Source: Bacillota bacterium (GTDB lineage: Bacteria; Bacillota; Clostridia; Oscillospirales; Ruminococcaceae). Taken from it: a stretch of 64,000 bases of DNA. A model generated the notes under the pieces. It saw only the letters and a list, made by a program, of their open reading frames with translations, was not told where the DNA came from and made no database searches. The translations under genes were made by a program, and so were the position numbers. Positions 8,786-16,740 of this stretch are shown one piece after another; position 1 is the stretch's first letter; every line of letters begins with the position of its first letter. The DNA is taken from assembly GCA_023418925.1 (NCBI GenBank), contig JAEZYS010000018.1, positions 51,257 to 115,256 of the forward strand, given 5' to 3'.

Positions 8786-9664
8786 ATGATACTTAACAAC
8801 AAAGCAAAAGGAATACTATGTATTTTATCAGCAGCCTTTTTCTTTACATTGATGAATATGTTCATCCGCCTTGCAGGAGATCTTCCATCAATTGAAAAAG
8901 CTTTTTTCAGAAACTTCATTGCATTTTTCTTTGCATTTGCAATAATTCTAAAAGATAAAATTTCTGTAAAACCACAGAAAGAAACTTTCATTTTTCTATT
9001 TCTTAGAGCAGCAACAGGCACACTCGGTGTTATCTGTAATTTCTATGCAGTTGACCACCTAGCACTTTCTGACGCTTCAATGCTTAATAAAATGTCTCCG
9101 TTTTTTGCCCTTGTCCTATCATATTTCTTCCTGAAGGAGAAAATCACACCTGTTCAGGCAGGTGCGGTAATTGTTGCGTTTATTGGCTGTCTGCTTGTAA
9201 TAAAGCCTTCATTCAGCAATGTTGATCTGATTCCATCAATAATAGGTTTTACAGGTGGGCTTGGTGCAGGAGCAGCATATACATGTGTAAGACATCTAAG
9301 CAAAAGGGGTGTCAGGGGTCCTGTAATTGTTTTTTACTTTACAATATTTTCTTCGCTTGTAACATTCCCGCTGATGATGTTAAATTTCAAAATGTTCACA
9401 CCAATCCAGTTTTTATTCCTCATGCTTACAGGTTTTACTGCGGCTGCAGGACAGTTTTCAATTACTGCTGCATATTCATTTGCGCCTGCAAGTGAGTTAT
9501 CTGTTTATGATTATTCACAGGTCATTTTCTCTGCAATTATAGGATATTTAGTCTTCACCCAGCTTCCTGACAAATTAAGCTTCCTTGGCTATATTATAAT
9601 TATTTCAATGGCTGTATTTATGTTCTTCTATAAACCTAAATCAAAACAAGAAAAAGAGACGTGA
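8786..9664 (+). CDS. EamA/DMT family transporter
   Basis: The 292-residue integral membrane protein has about ten transmembrane helices in two EamA repeats of roughly 140 residues. The first repeat ends around SYFFLKEKITPVQAGAVIVAF and the second around YLVFTQLPDKLSFLGYIII, both typical of the drug/metabolite transporter superfamily. Substrate is unknown. GGAG lies 11 nt from the ATG. It follows rlmH by 33 nt and may belong to the same transcript. Confidence 0.85.
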   Translation: MILNNKAKGILCILSAAFFFTLMNMFIRLAGDLPSIEKAFFRNFIAFFFAFAIILKDKISVKPQKETFIFLFLRAATGTLGVICNFYAVDHLALSDASMLNKMSPFFALVLSYFFLKEKITPVQAGAVIVAFIGCLLVIKPSFSNVDLIPSIIGFTGGLGAGAAYTCVRHLSKRGVRGPVIVFYFTIFSSLVTFPLMMLNFKMFTPIQFLFLMLTGFTAAAGQFSITAAYSFAPASELSVYDYSQVIFSAIIGYLVFTQLPDKLSFLGYIIIISMAVFMFFYKPKSKQEKET

Positions 9665-9905
9665 TTGGCTTATCATTTAGGAAATTGAGGATGTTCTTGT
9701 AGGTACTAGCATTCCTTATAATTATGAAAACTCAAGATTCTGATTATTACAACATTTCTTAATGCAGCCTGTGGAATATTTGTCCTCAGACTGCTTTTTT
9801 AAATATAAAAGTGTATTGTGTGGAAATATTTGTTTACGTGTAGTATTTTTGAATTTATAAATACAAATTGTAAATAAATAATGTTATTTTTGGTTGTCAA
9901 AATGC
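9665..9905. other. Intergenic region between the EamA gene and the Ter cluster
   Basis: It holds one imperfect terminator hairpin (9764-9800) and then about 100 bases of AT-rich sequence leading to the Ter cluster promoter. No coding frame is seen. Confidence 0.5.
9764..9800 (+). terminator. Imperfect terminator hairpin
   Basis: GCAGCCTGTGGA pairs with TCCTCAGACTGC with two mismatches, followed by TTTTTT. Confidence 0.7.
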
Positions 9906-9934
9906 TTGACTTTTTGCAAATGGCATGATATAAT
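9906..9934 (+). promoter_or_regulatory. Promoter of the Ter-type cluster
   Basis: TTGACT (9906-9911), a 17-bp spacer and TATAAT (9929-9934) preceded by TGA. The leader is about 80 nt and AT-rich. Confidence 0.8.
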
Positions 9935-10018
9935 ACATGGTATAATATATTATAACAGTTTAATATTGTTTTGATATGTTAATAAAATTTAAACTATAAT
10001 ATTAAGGAGTGTTTTATT

Positions 10019-10600
10019 ATGGCAATCAGTCTTCAAAAGGGTCAGAAAATCGACCTTACAAAAACAAATCCTGGTTTAACTAAAATTCTTGTTGGTCTTG
10101 GTTGGGATACAAATAAGTATGACGGCGGTGCTGATTTCGACCTCGATTCATCTGCTTTTCTTCTTGATGAAAGCGGAAAAGCTGCTTCCGAACAGGATTT
10201 CATATTCTATGGCAATCTCAGAGATGCAAGCGGAAGCGTAGTACATCTTGGTGATAACCTCACAGGTGCAGGCGACGGCGATGACGAGCAGATCAAGATT
10301 GACCTTTCTGCAGTTCCTGCAAACATTGCAAAGATTGACTTCACTGTTACTATTTATGATAGTGATGCAAGAAAGCAGAACTTTGGTCAGGTATCAAATG
10401 CATTTATCAGAATCGTTGATGAAAATTCAGGAACAGAGCTTATGAGATATGATCTTGGCGAAGATTTCTCAATTGAAACAGCAGTTGTTGTTGCTGAACT
10501 TTACAGGAACGGCGCTGAATGGAAGTTCAATGCAATCGGAAGTGGCTTTAACGGTGGACTTGCTGCACTTTGCCAGAACTATGGCCTTAATGCTGGCTAA
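10019..10600 (+). CDS. terD: TerD family protein
   Basis: The 193-residue TerD-fold protein has both acidic calcium-binding stretches of the family: GADFDLDSSAFLL near residue 40 and DNLTGAGDGDDEQI near 80. The YDSDARKQNFGQVSNAFIR segment follows. TerD proteins are cytoplasmic or membrane-associated calcium-binding proteins linked to tellurite, phage and oxidative stress. AAGGAG precedes the ATG by a normal distance. It is the first gene of a cluster with AIM24 and a second TerD, so its main job here is probably general stress rather than tellurite as such. Confidence 0.92.
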   Translation: MAISLQKGQKIDLTKTNPGLTKILVGLGWDTNKYDGGADFDLDSSAFLLDESGKAASEQDFIFYGNLRDASGSVVHLGDNLTGAGDGDDEQIKIDLSAVPANIAKIDFTVTIYDSDARKQNFGQVSNAFIRIVDENSGTELMRYDLGEDFSIETAVVVAELYRNGAEWKFNAIGSGFNGGLAALCQNYGLNAG

Positions 10601-10623
10601 TACTACTCAAAGGACTGTTGAAA

Positions 10624-11454
10624 ATGAACTTTAATGCTGTCGGAACGAGAGAAAACATCTCTGTAATTGACACAAGTGAAAACAAAACCATGCGCATTGA
10701 TGTGCTTGAATATCAACGCCTCATGGGCAGCTCCAGTATGTACGCTGCGGAGCGCATGTACTATATGGAAAAGAAAAACATGAAGCCAAGACAAGTTGCA
10801 GTCTATCTCCAGAACGACTGCGTTAAGGTTGAGCCTGGAGCAATGAGCTATTTTAAGGGCAATATTGAGATGGTTTCTGGAGTTACTCCCGGCAATCTTC
10901 TCGGAAGAATGTTCACAGGTGCAGTAACAGGTGAAGGAACAGCCCAGCCTGAATACAGAGGTACTGGAATGGTTGTACTTGAACCATCCTATAAGCATTT
11001 TATCGTAATTGAGCTTCAGCCTGGCGAGGAGATTATCACTGATAAGGGAATGTTTTATGCTGCACAGGGCTCTGTAACTGTTGCTCCTGTTGCACAGAGA
11101 AATATCTCAAGCGCACTTCTTGGCGGTGAAGGTATTTTCCAGACTCTTTTAAAAGGCCCTGGTCTTGTAGTTCTTGAAAGTGAAGTGCCTATGTGCGAGG
11201 TTGACATAATCGAACTTGAAAATGATGTTCTCAAGGTTGACGGAAACTTTGCACTGCTCAGAACAGGAAATATTGACTTCACTGTTGAACGTTCTGCAAA
11301 ATCCCTTATTGGTTCTGCTGTCAGCGGAGAAGGCCTTGTAAATGTATACAGAGGAACAGGACAGGTTTGGCTTGCCCCTGCGCTTAAGATTTACAATGCA
11401 CTTTCATTTTCAGGTTACAGCACAACTTCAGTAAATATGAATACAAGCCGCTGA
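10624..11454 (+). CDS. AIM24 family protein
   Basis: The 276-residue all-beta protein is built of repeats such as YRGTGMVVLEP and YRGTGQVWLAP, and GAVTGEGTAQPEY and GSAVSGEGLVNVY. This is characteristic of the AIM24/TIGR00266 beta-helical family. Such proteins recur beside TerD genes; their biochemical function is unknown. AAAGGA at 10609-10614 fits ATG 10624 (9 nt), whereas an in-frame TTG at 10618 is too close. It starts 23 nt after terD and is probably co-transcribed. Confidence 0.82.
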   Translation: MNFNAVGTRENISVIDTSENKTMRIDVLEYQRLMGSSSMYAAERMYYMEKKNMKPRQVAVYLQNDCVKVEPGAMSYFKGNIEMVSGVTPGNLLGRMFTGAVTGEGTAQPEYRGTGMVVLEPSYKHFIVIELQPGEEIITDKGMFYAAQGSVTVAPVAQRNISSALLGGEGIFQTLLKGPGLVVLESEVPMCEVDIIELENDVLKVDGNFALLRTGNIDFTVERSAKSLIGSAVSGEGLVNVYRGTGQVWLAPALKIYNALSFSGYSTTSVNMNTSR

Positions 11455-11474
11455 TGGCAAGACATTTGAAGTGA

Positions 11475-11535
11475 TAGCGTGAAAATCACTTTTCACGCCG
11501 CTATTTGTTCCCTTTCTGCAATAGAAATTTGGCTT
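11475..11535 (+). repeat. Double-hairpin intergenic repeat, copy 1
   Basis: A stem TAGCGTGAAA with TTTCACGCCGCTA is followed by TTTGTTCC and a second small hairpin (TTTCT/AGAAA). The same arrangement with closely matching sequence occurs inverted at 26715-26783. Here it lies between the AIM24 gene and the second terD, where it could attenuate transcription. Confidence 0.65.
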
Positions 11536-11575
11536 TTCAAAATCGGAACAACAGCTGGAAGGAATGATTATTGAT

Positions 11576-12163
11576 ATGGCTGTCAATCTTACAAAAGGTC
11601 AGAAAATAAGTCTGACTAAGGAGAACTCGGGTCTCAAGAATATTATAGTAGGTCTTGGCTGGGATGAGGCAAAGGCAAAATTCAGCCTTTTTAAAAAGCC
11701 TGAACCTATAGATTGTGATGCATCTGCAATCATGTGCAAGCAGGGCGGCAAGTTCTTCGGCAAGGAGGATCTTGTCTATTTCGGAAAATTAAGACATAAA
11801 AGCGGAAGTGTAATCCACAAGGGCGACAATCTTACAGGTGCAGGTGACGGCGACGATGAACAGATTGCTGTCAGCCTTGCAAATGTTCCTGCTGAATACA
11901 CAAGGATTGTTTTTGTAGTAAATATTTTTGAAGCTGAAGTAAGAAAACAGAACTTCGGCATGATTGAAAATGCATTCGTACACGTTTTTGATTCAGATAC
12001 AGGTAAAGAGCTTTGCAGGTATAATCTATCCGATAATTACAACGGAAAGACTTCTCTAATCTGTGCTGAACTTACTAAGAATGGTTCACAGTGGGACTTC
12101 ACTGCAGTGGGTGAAGGAACTAACGATTTAAGCATACACACACTGGCTTCAAAGTACATATGA
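11576..12163 (+). CDS. TerD family protein, divergent second copy
   Basis: The 195-residue TerD paralogue starts MAVNLTKGQKISLTKENSG, matching the first TerD's MAISLQKGQK. That homology fixes the start at 11576 rather than the ATG at 11564, which overlaps the GGAAGG sequence. It keeps GDNLTGAGDGDDEQI and EVRKQNFGMIENAFV. The first acidic stretch is altered: a lysine-rich insert (KAKFSLFKKPEP) precedes IDCDASA, so one aspartate of the usual DFDLDSSAF is lost. Calcium binding may therefore differ. It follows AIM24 by 121 nt. Confidence 0.88.
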   Translation: MAVNLTKGQKISLTKENSGLKNIIVGLGWDEAKAKFSLFKKPEPIDCDASAIMCKQGGKFFGKEDLVYFGKLRHKSGSVIHKGDNLTGAGDGDDEQIAVSLANVPAEYTRIVFVVNIFEAEVRKQNFGMIENAFVHVFDSDTGKELCRYNLSDNYNGKTSLICAELTKNGSQWDFTAVGEGTNDLSIHTLASKYI

Positions 12164-12170
12164 TCCAGCA

Positions 12171-12202
12171 AATCGCTCCGCAGTTTTTTCTGCGGAGCGA
12201 TT
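12171..12202 (+). terminator. Perfect 13-bp hairpin after the second terD
   Basis: AATCGCTCCGCAG pairs with CTGCGGAGCGATT around a T6 loop. No T run follows; the mobile-like palindromic element starts immediately after the stem and may have displaced it. Confidence 0.6.
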
Positions 12203-12318
12203 AAGGCAATACCACACAATACGTTTCTGTCGATTTTCAAAACAGGCTCAGTAAAGTATTTTCGCTGTTTCTCAAATCGTCGAAACGTAGCCTGTGGCTT
12301 TGTGCTGTATTGCCTAAA
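12201..12318. mobile_element. 118-bp palindromic MITE-like element
   Basis: Terminal inverted repeats AGGCAATAC (12204-12212) and GTATTGCCT (12307-12315) bound an interior whose halves are also imperfectly complementary (CGTTTCTGTCGATTTT against AAATCGTCGAAACG). The whole unit can therefore fold as one long hairpin. It has no credible gene of its own. This is the shape of a non-autonomous miniature element; the parent transposon is not visible here. Confidence 0.6.
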
Positions 12319-12338
12319 AAAGAGGGACATTCTATATA
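12310..12338 (+). promoter_or_regulatory. Possible hybrid promoter using the element's right repeat
   Basis: TTGCCT (12310-12315) lies in the right terminal repeat. It is 17 bp from TATATA (12333-12338) in the flanking sequence. Confidence 0.35.
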
Positions 12339-12344
12339 TAACTG

Positions 12345-12386
12345 AAAGGAGGCAATGCTCTCAATCGGGGGCATAATTAATAAATG
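12345..12386 (+). promoter_or_regulatory. Hairpin-bridged ribosome-binding site of the C-C lyase gene
   Basis: AAAGGAGG (12345-12352) is followed by a hairpin, ATGCTCTC (12355-12362) with GGGGGCAT (12367-12374), then 9 nt and ATG 12384. Linear spacing is 31 nt; with the hairpin folded out it is 11 nt. The GGGGG in the hairpin could act as a weak alternative Shine-Dalgarno. Confidence 0.5.
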
Positions 12387-13409
12387 CAGACAATAAACCC
12401 ATCACATATTCGGGTTCATATAGATAACAAAGCAGTTTTGCAATATACTCTAGGGGGGCTCCTATACACCCCTGCAATAAGGGGAAATACTGCTGAAATA
12501 ATACTGAACAGAAAATATACACATCTTCATGCTCTGGCACTTTGCCTTGAGGACAGTATCCAAGAAAGTGCTGTTGAAGATGCTGAAAGGCAGCTTGAAA
12601 TCACCTTTGCAGAACTTGAAAGAGCTGTTGACAACGACCAAAAGATTGCAATGCACTTCCCCTCCCTTTTTGTAAGGGTAAGAGCACCTGAACAGATTTC
12701 ACGTGTATATGACCGCATCGGTCAATCCGACCTGCTCACAGGTTTTATTTTGCCTAAGTTTGACAGCACAAATGCAGAGAAATATATCTCTGAACTGAAT
12801 AAAATCAATGCCTTGAACAACAAGCCTGTTTATGCTATGCCAATCATTGAATCAGGACGTGTGCTTGACATAATGACTAGGCAGCAAGAACTTAAAGCAA
12901 TAAAATCAGCTGTTGACAGCATATCAGATCTTATCCTGAATATTCGAGTAGGAGGAAATGACTTCTGCAATGTCTATGGACTAAGAAGGCATATTGACCG
13001 CACTATATATGACATATCTGTTATCAGAGATGTTCTGACTGATATAATAAATGTGTTCGGAATAGATTATGTCGTATCAGGACCTGTGTGGGAGTATTTC
13101 AGCAACGGCACAGATAACCGCTGGGAAACAGGTCTGCGTAACGAACTGCGTATGGACAGACTAAACGGATTTATCGGTAAAACAGCCATTCATCCAAGTC
13201 AGCTGCATGTTATTGATGATGAAATGAAAGTAATAAGAAGTGACTATCAGGACGCACTTAACATAGTCAACTGGGACAGCAATACTCTTGGAGTATCAAA
13301 AAGCAACGGTGGAAACAGAATGAATGAACAGAAAGTTCACCTTAAATGGGCAGAAAAAACTCTTATACTTGCATCAATTTACGGCATAAGAGAAGATATT
13401 GTACAATAA
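12384..13409 (+). CDS. TIM-barrel C-C bond lyase of Ter clusters (HpcH/HpaI/CitE-like)
   Basis: The 341-residue protein resembles the citrate-lyase-beta/aldolase TIM-barrel family. It has GLLYTPAIRG near the start, LALCLEDSIQ (acidic metal ligand), FVRVRAPEQ, GFILPKFD, PIIES with the conserved Glu, and NIRVGGNDFC. This matches the C-C bond lyase that Anantharaman, Iyer and Aravind described in Ter-linked gene sets, proposed to help make a nucleoside-like metabolite. Substrate is unknown. The next three genes are the same module. Confidence 0.82.
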   Translation: MQTINPSHIRVHIDNKAVLQYTLGGLLYTPAIRGNTAEIILNRKYTHLHALALCLEDSIQESAVEDAERQLEITFAELERAVDNDQKIAMHFPSLFVRVRAPEQISRVYDRIGQSDLLTGFILPKFDSTNAEKYISELNKINALNNKPVYAMPIIESGRVLDIMTRQQELKAIKSAVDSISDLILNIRVGGNDFCNVYGLRRHIDRTIYDISVIRDVLTDIINVFGIDYVVSGPVWEYFSNGTDNRWETGLRNELRMDRLNGFIGKTAIHPSQLHVIDDEMKVIRSDYQDALNIVNWDSNTLGVSKSNGGNRMNEQKVHLKWAEKTLILASIYGIREDIVQ

Positions 13410-13494
13410 TGTAGATAAGCGCAAGCTGTATGTTTCCATCATGGATAAAGATATCTATAACTGTAACAAACAGCTGAAAGGAATAATGATTCTT

Positions 13495-14622
13495 ATGAAT
13501 ATACTTGAGAACAAATCAGACTTTGCCGATAATGAGCTTGTTCAGATAGCCAAAAGAGATAACAACCCAAAACGCAGTTACCTGTTAGTAAACCCATCAC
13601 AAGGAAAGCATGTTCCGGTATCTCCTGAAAAGCCTCTTACGCTGTTCAAGGAGCTTGCTGATGAACTGAAAAAGAATATCATCGGCGAAAGGACGCTTTT
13701 TATTGGCTTTGCTGAAACAGCAACAGCAGTCGGCGCAGGCGTTGCCGCAGAGTTTGCTGACAGCAGATATATCTGCACAACACGTGAAATTATTCCCGAC
13801 ACAGAAATGATTGTTGACTTCAAGGAAGAACATTCCCATGCAGTTCAGCAGACATTGCAATGTGACAACTGGAAAAAGCTCTCCGAGGGTGTTGAACAGA
13901 TTGTATTTGTTGAAGATGAAGTTTCAACGGGAACAACCATAATGAACTTTATCAGCGCACTTAAAAGCAATAAAAGAATTGGAGCTGATGTAAAGTTTGC
14001 TGTATGCTCAATCATAAACGGAATGTCTGACGAACGTCTGAAAGAGCTTTCAAATCAGGGCGTAAATTTCTGCTGGCTTATGAGAATAGCTATTACAGGA
14101 CATGAGGATAACTTCATTTTCAAGGATACACCTGCTAATTCAGAGCTAATCAGCCATGGATATATTCTTAAAAGACACAGAATAGTACAGAAGATCAACC
14201 CAAGAACAGGCTGCAAGACATCTGATTTTATAGCTGAAACAGAAAGCTTTGCAGCAAAAATCGGAGTGATAGCCGATGCAGAAAGCAAGTATATTGCAGT
14301 AGTGGGAACAGAAGAATTTATGTATCCAGCAATAAAGACCGCAGAAATTCTGAAACGGGATTTCAATGCTGCTGAAGTTTTTACACATTCAACTACAAGA
14401 AGTCCTGTTGAGCCGCACTTTTCAAATAATTACCCGCTTAATTCAAGGTTCAGTCTTACAAGTTTTTATGAGTCAGGACGGCAGACATATATTTATAACA
14501 CTGATTATTATGACAAGGTTATTATAGTTACAGACGGTGACAATGATGAAGCTGCTGTAAAAGACATAATAGGAGCATTTGATCAATGCACAGAATTTAT
14601 TATTGTGAGGTGGCAGTATTAA
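13495..14622 (+). CDS. Phosphoribosyltransferase with C-terminal TRSP domain (Ter module)
   Basis: The N-terminal half is a type I PRTase-like domain. It has TLFIGFAETATAVGAGVA and the PRPP-binding loop VEDEVSTGTTI, with acidic residues before STGTT. The C-terminal part includes the name-giving FTHSTTRSPVEPHF motif of the TRSP domain. AAAGGA at 13477-13482 favours ATG 13495 (12 nt) or 13486; upstream ATGs at 13441 and 13399 have no ribosome-binding site. Its stop overlaps the next start (TAATG), implying translational coupling. In this family the partner enzymes are predicted to build a ribosylated small molecule. Confidence 0.82.
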   Translation: MNILENKSDFADNELVQIAKRDNNPKRSYLLVNPSQGKHVPVSPEKPLTLFKELADELKKNIIGERTLFIGFAETATAVGAGVAAEFADSRYICTTREIIPDTEMIVDFKEEHSHAVQQTLQCDNWKKLSEGVEQIVFVEDEVSTGTTIMNFISALKSNKRIGADVKFAVCSIINGMSDERLKELSNQGVNFCWLMRIAITGHEDNFIFKDTPANSELISHGYILKRHRIVQKINPRTGCKTSDFIAETESFAAKIGVIADAESKYIAVVGTEEFMYPAIKTAEILKRDFNAAEVFTHSTTRSPVEPHFSNNYPLNSRFSLTSFYESGRQTYIYNTDYYDKVIIVTDGDNDEAAVKDIIGAFDQCTEFIIVRWQY

Positions 14623-15692
14623 TGCGTTCATCGTACCATACAGACGATGTCACACTATTACTTAAAGATATTACAGGCATGGTAGAACCTATGCCTGCAA
14701 GTGAGCGTGAAAAGCTTATTCAGGGCGGCAGACATTACAGTGAAATGCTTCCTCTTGAATATAGTCCAAGTGATAAGTATCTTGAAGCTTATCTGAATGC
14801 TCTGGAATGCAACGCTGAAAAAACTGCGCAGGCTGTTGCCAATGTTTCTGACCTGATTTATAAGGAAAAGGGTAACGACATTGTTATAGTATCTCTTGCC
14901 CGTGCTGGAACACCCATTGGCATCCTTATTAAAAGATTTCTTGAAATGAAACATCATATCTCTGTTCCGCATTATACTATTTCCATTATCCGTGGAATAG
15001 GCATTGACAGAAATGCTATGAAGTATATTCTTCAAAGGCATAATGCAAAAGCAATACAGTTTGTTGACGGGTGGACAGGTAAGGGTGCAATCCTAAACAC
15101 ACTTAAAAAAGAACTGACTGATTACAGCAATGTGTCCCCTGAACTTGCAGTACTTGCTGATCCTGCAAACATAACCAAACTTTGCGGAACACATGAGGAC
15201 TTTCTTATTCCTAGCTCAATCCTTAACTCTACTGTTTCAGGACTAATCAGCAGAACATTTCTCCGTAGTGACATTATCGGAAAAGATGAATTTCATGGTG
15301 CAGCCTATTACGAGGAGCTTGAAAATGAGGACCGTTCATATGAGTTTATTGATACAGTAATGAGCAAAGTAACTCCGAAAATGCTGTCTGATACATATTC
15401 AGCATCAGAACAGCAGACTGACATAACAGGCATAAGAGAAGCACAGGATATAGCAGAGCATTTTGGTATTTCAGACATTAACCTTGTCAAGCCCAGCATC
15501 GGTGAAGCAACAAGAGTCCTGTTAAGGAGAATACCATGGAAACTGCTTATATCAGATAGAATTGATGATAAGAAATGTATTGAGCATTTATTGAGGCTTG
15601 CCAAAGAGAAAAATGTAGAAGTTGTATATTACCCTCTCCGTAACTATAAAGCCTGCGGATTGATAAAAAATATTTCTTCAGCCGATATTTAA
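14622..15692 (+). CDS. StiP-like protein with C-terminal PELOTA domain (Ter module)
   Basis: The 356-residue product matches the StiP family. It has GGRHYSEMLPLEY near the start, IVIVSLARAGTPIGILIKR, HYTISIIRGIGID, QFVDGWTGKG and the later CGTHEDFLIPSSILNSTVSGLISRT. Roughly the last 70 residues (from SDINLVKPSIGEATRVL) have the L7Ae/PELOTA-type fold pattern, with basic LLRRIPWKLL. StiP was named a predicted cysteine protease, but the PRTase-like motifs make that label uncertain. ATG 14622 overlaps the upstream stop and has GAGG 11 nt upstream. Confidence 0.8.
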   Translation: MRSSYHTDDVTLLLKDITGMVEPMPASEREKLIQGGRHYSEMLPLEYSPSDKYLEAYLNALECNAEKTAQAVANVSDLIYKEKGNDIVIVSLARAGTPIGILIKRFLEMKHHISVPHYTISIIRGIGIDRNAMKYILQRHNAKAIQFVDGWTGKGAILNTLKKELTDYSNVSPELAVLADPANITKLCGTHEDFLIPSSILNSTVSGLISRTFLRSDIIGKDEFHGAAYYEELENEDRSYEFIDTVMSKVTPKMLSDTYSASEQQTDITGIREAQDIAEHFGISDINLVKPSIGEATRVLLRRIPWKLLISDRIDDKKCIEHLLRLAKEKNVEVVYYPLRNYKACGLIKNISSADI

Positions 15693-15723
15693 ATAAACGC
15701 CGAAAGGAGTGCAGATTATTACT

Positions 15724-16515
15724 ATGACACTATTTGCAACAGATCTTGACAACACACTTATACATAGTTATAAAACAGCTACTGATAAAGATATATGCGT
15801 TGAAACAATGCGAACGTCAGATGGAACAAATAAGAAACTTTCGTTTATGACTCCAAAGGCTTATAATCTTCTTAAACAGGCAATGAGAAGTAAGGACTTC
15901 ACTCTTGTTCCAATTACCACCCGTTCACTTGAACAGTACAGAAGGATACATCTTTTTGATGTCTTTATTCCTTCATATGCACTTGTTTCAAATGGCGGGA
16001 ATCTGCTTTTGAACGGAAGGGTAAATGAAGTCTGGCATGAGCGTTCAAAGAAACTTATCTTATCTGCAATTCCTGAAATGAAACTTGGAATGAATTTGCT
16101 TGAGAATGATCCCCACCGCAGTTTTGAAGTTCGTTTTGTTGATGATATGTTTGTATTTACAAAATCAGAACAGCCAATGCTTTCTGCTAAAAAACTCAGG
16201 CAAAACCTGAACAGTGAAAATGTATCTGTTCACTGCAACGGCAGTAAGGTTTATATTATGCCTGCAATGCTTACAAAACAGAATGCAGTAAAAAGACTCA
16301 CAAAGATGTTTGGCTTTGAAAGGGTTATATGCGCCGGTGACAGTGACTTTGATATTTCCATGCTTAAAAGTGCTGATATCAGCTATGTACCTGACGCTGA
16401 ACTCCTTAGTAACATCTCCTTAAAAGGAGAAAAACGAATCTGGAAGAACGACAGCATATCATATGCGGAATTTATTCTTGACGATATTATTAATAAGCAT
16501 AAGTGCTTGGCATAG
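15724..16515 (+). CDS. HAD-family hydrolase of the Ter module
   Basis: The 263-residue HAD phosphatase has motif I FATDLDNTLI with the nucleophile Asp near residue 7, and motif II VPITTRS. A lysine in the LTKQNAVKRL segment and motif IV CAGDSDFDISML complete the set. The cap lies between motifs II and III, as in the Cof subtype. It would remove a phosphate from the module's product. AAAGGAG (15703-15709) overlaps a GTG at 15709 and is about 14 nt from ATG 15724, so the start is slightly uncertain. It follows the StiP-like gene by 31 nt. Confidence 0.83.
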   Translation: MTLFATDLDNTLIHSYKTATDKDICVETMRTSDGTNKKLSFMTPKAYNLLKQAMRSKDFTLVPITTRSLEQYRRIHLFDVFIPSYALVSNGGNLLLNGRVNEVWHERSKKLILSAIPEMKLGMNLLENDPHRSFEVRFVDDMFVFTKSEQPMLSAKKLRQNLNSENVSVHCNGSKVYIMPAMLTKQNAVKRLTKMFGFERVICAGDSDFDISMLKSADISYVPDAELLSNISLKGEKRIWKNDSISYAEFILDDIINKHKCLA

Positions 16516-16578
16516 CTTATTAAGTTAAATTTAACAAAAACATTTCTGTTTTGTTATATATTTTATCTATGAGTGCAA

Positions 16579-16607
16579 TTGACTTTAATGGCCATCAATG
16601 CTATAAT
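16579..16607 (+). promoter_or_regulatory. Promoter of the ABC exporter operon
   Basis: TTGACT (16579-16584), a 17-bp spacer and TATAAT (16602-16607) preceded by TGC. Confidence 0.8.
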
Positions 16608-16629
16608 TTAGTATGTGTTTTAGGCTCTA

Positions 16630-16677
16630 TAAATATATATGGCACATTATTGTCATATATATTTATTTTATTTTATG
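16630..16677 (+). terminator. Leader hairpin with T-rich tail (possible attenuator)
   Basis: The perfect 12-bp AT stem TAAATATATATG/CATATATATTTA is followed by TTTTATTTTATG. It lies about 20 nt after the expected transcription start and before the exporter genes. Confidence 0.45.
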
Positions 16678-16740
16678 AGCATTAAATATACCAATCTGCA
16701 CTCGGATTAACCCACAGAATTAACAGAAAAGGAGAAAAGT

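Noticed and set aside
12037..12330. 97-codon leftward frame across the palindromic element
   Set aside because: It reads through the element and into the opposite strand of terD, with no start signal; the DNA is explained by the element's inverted repeats.
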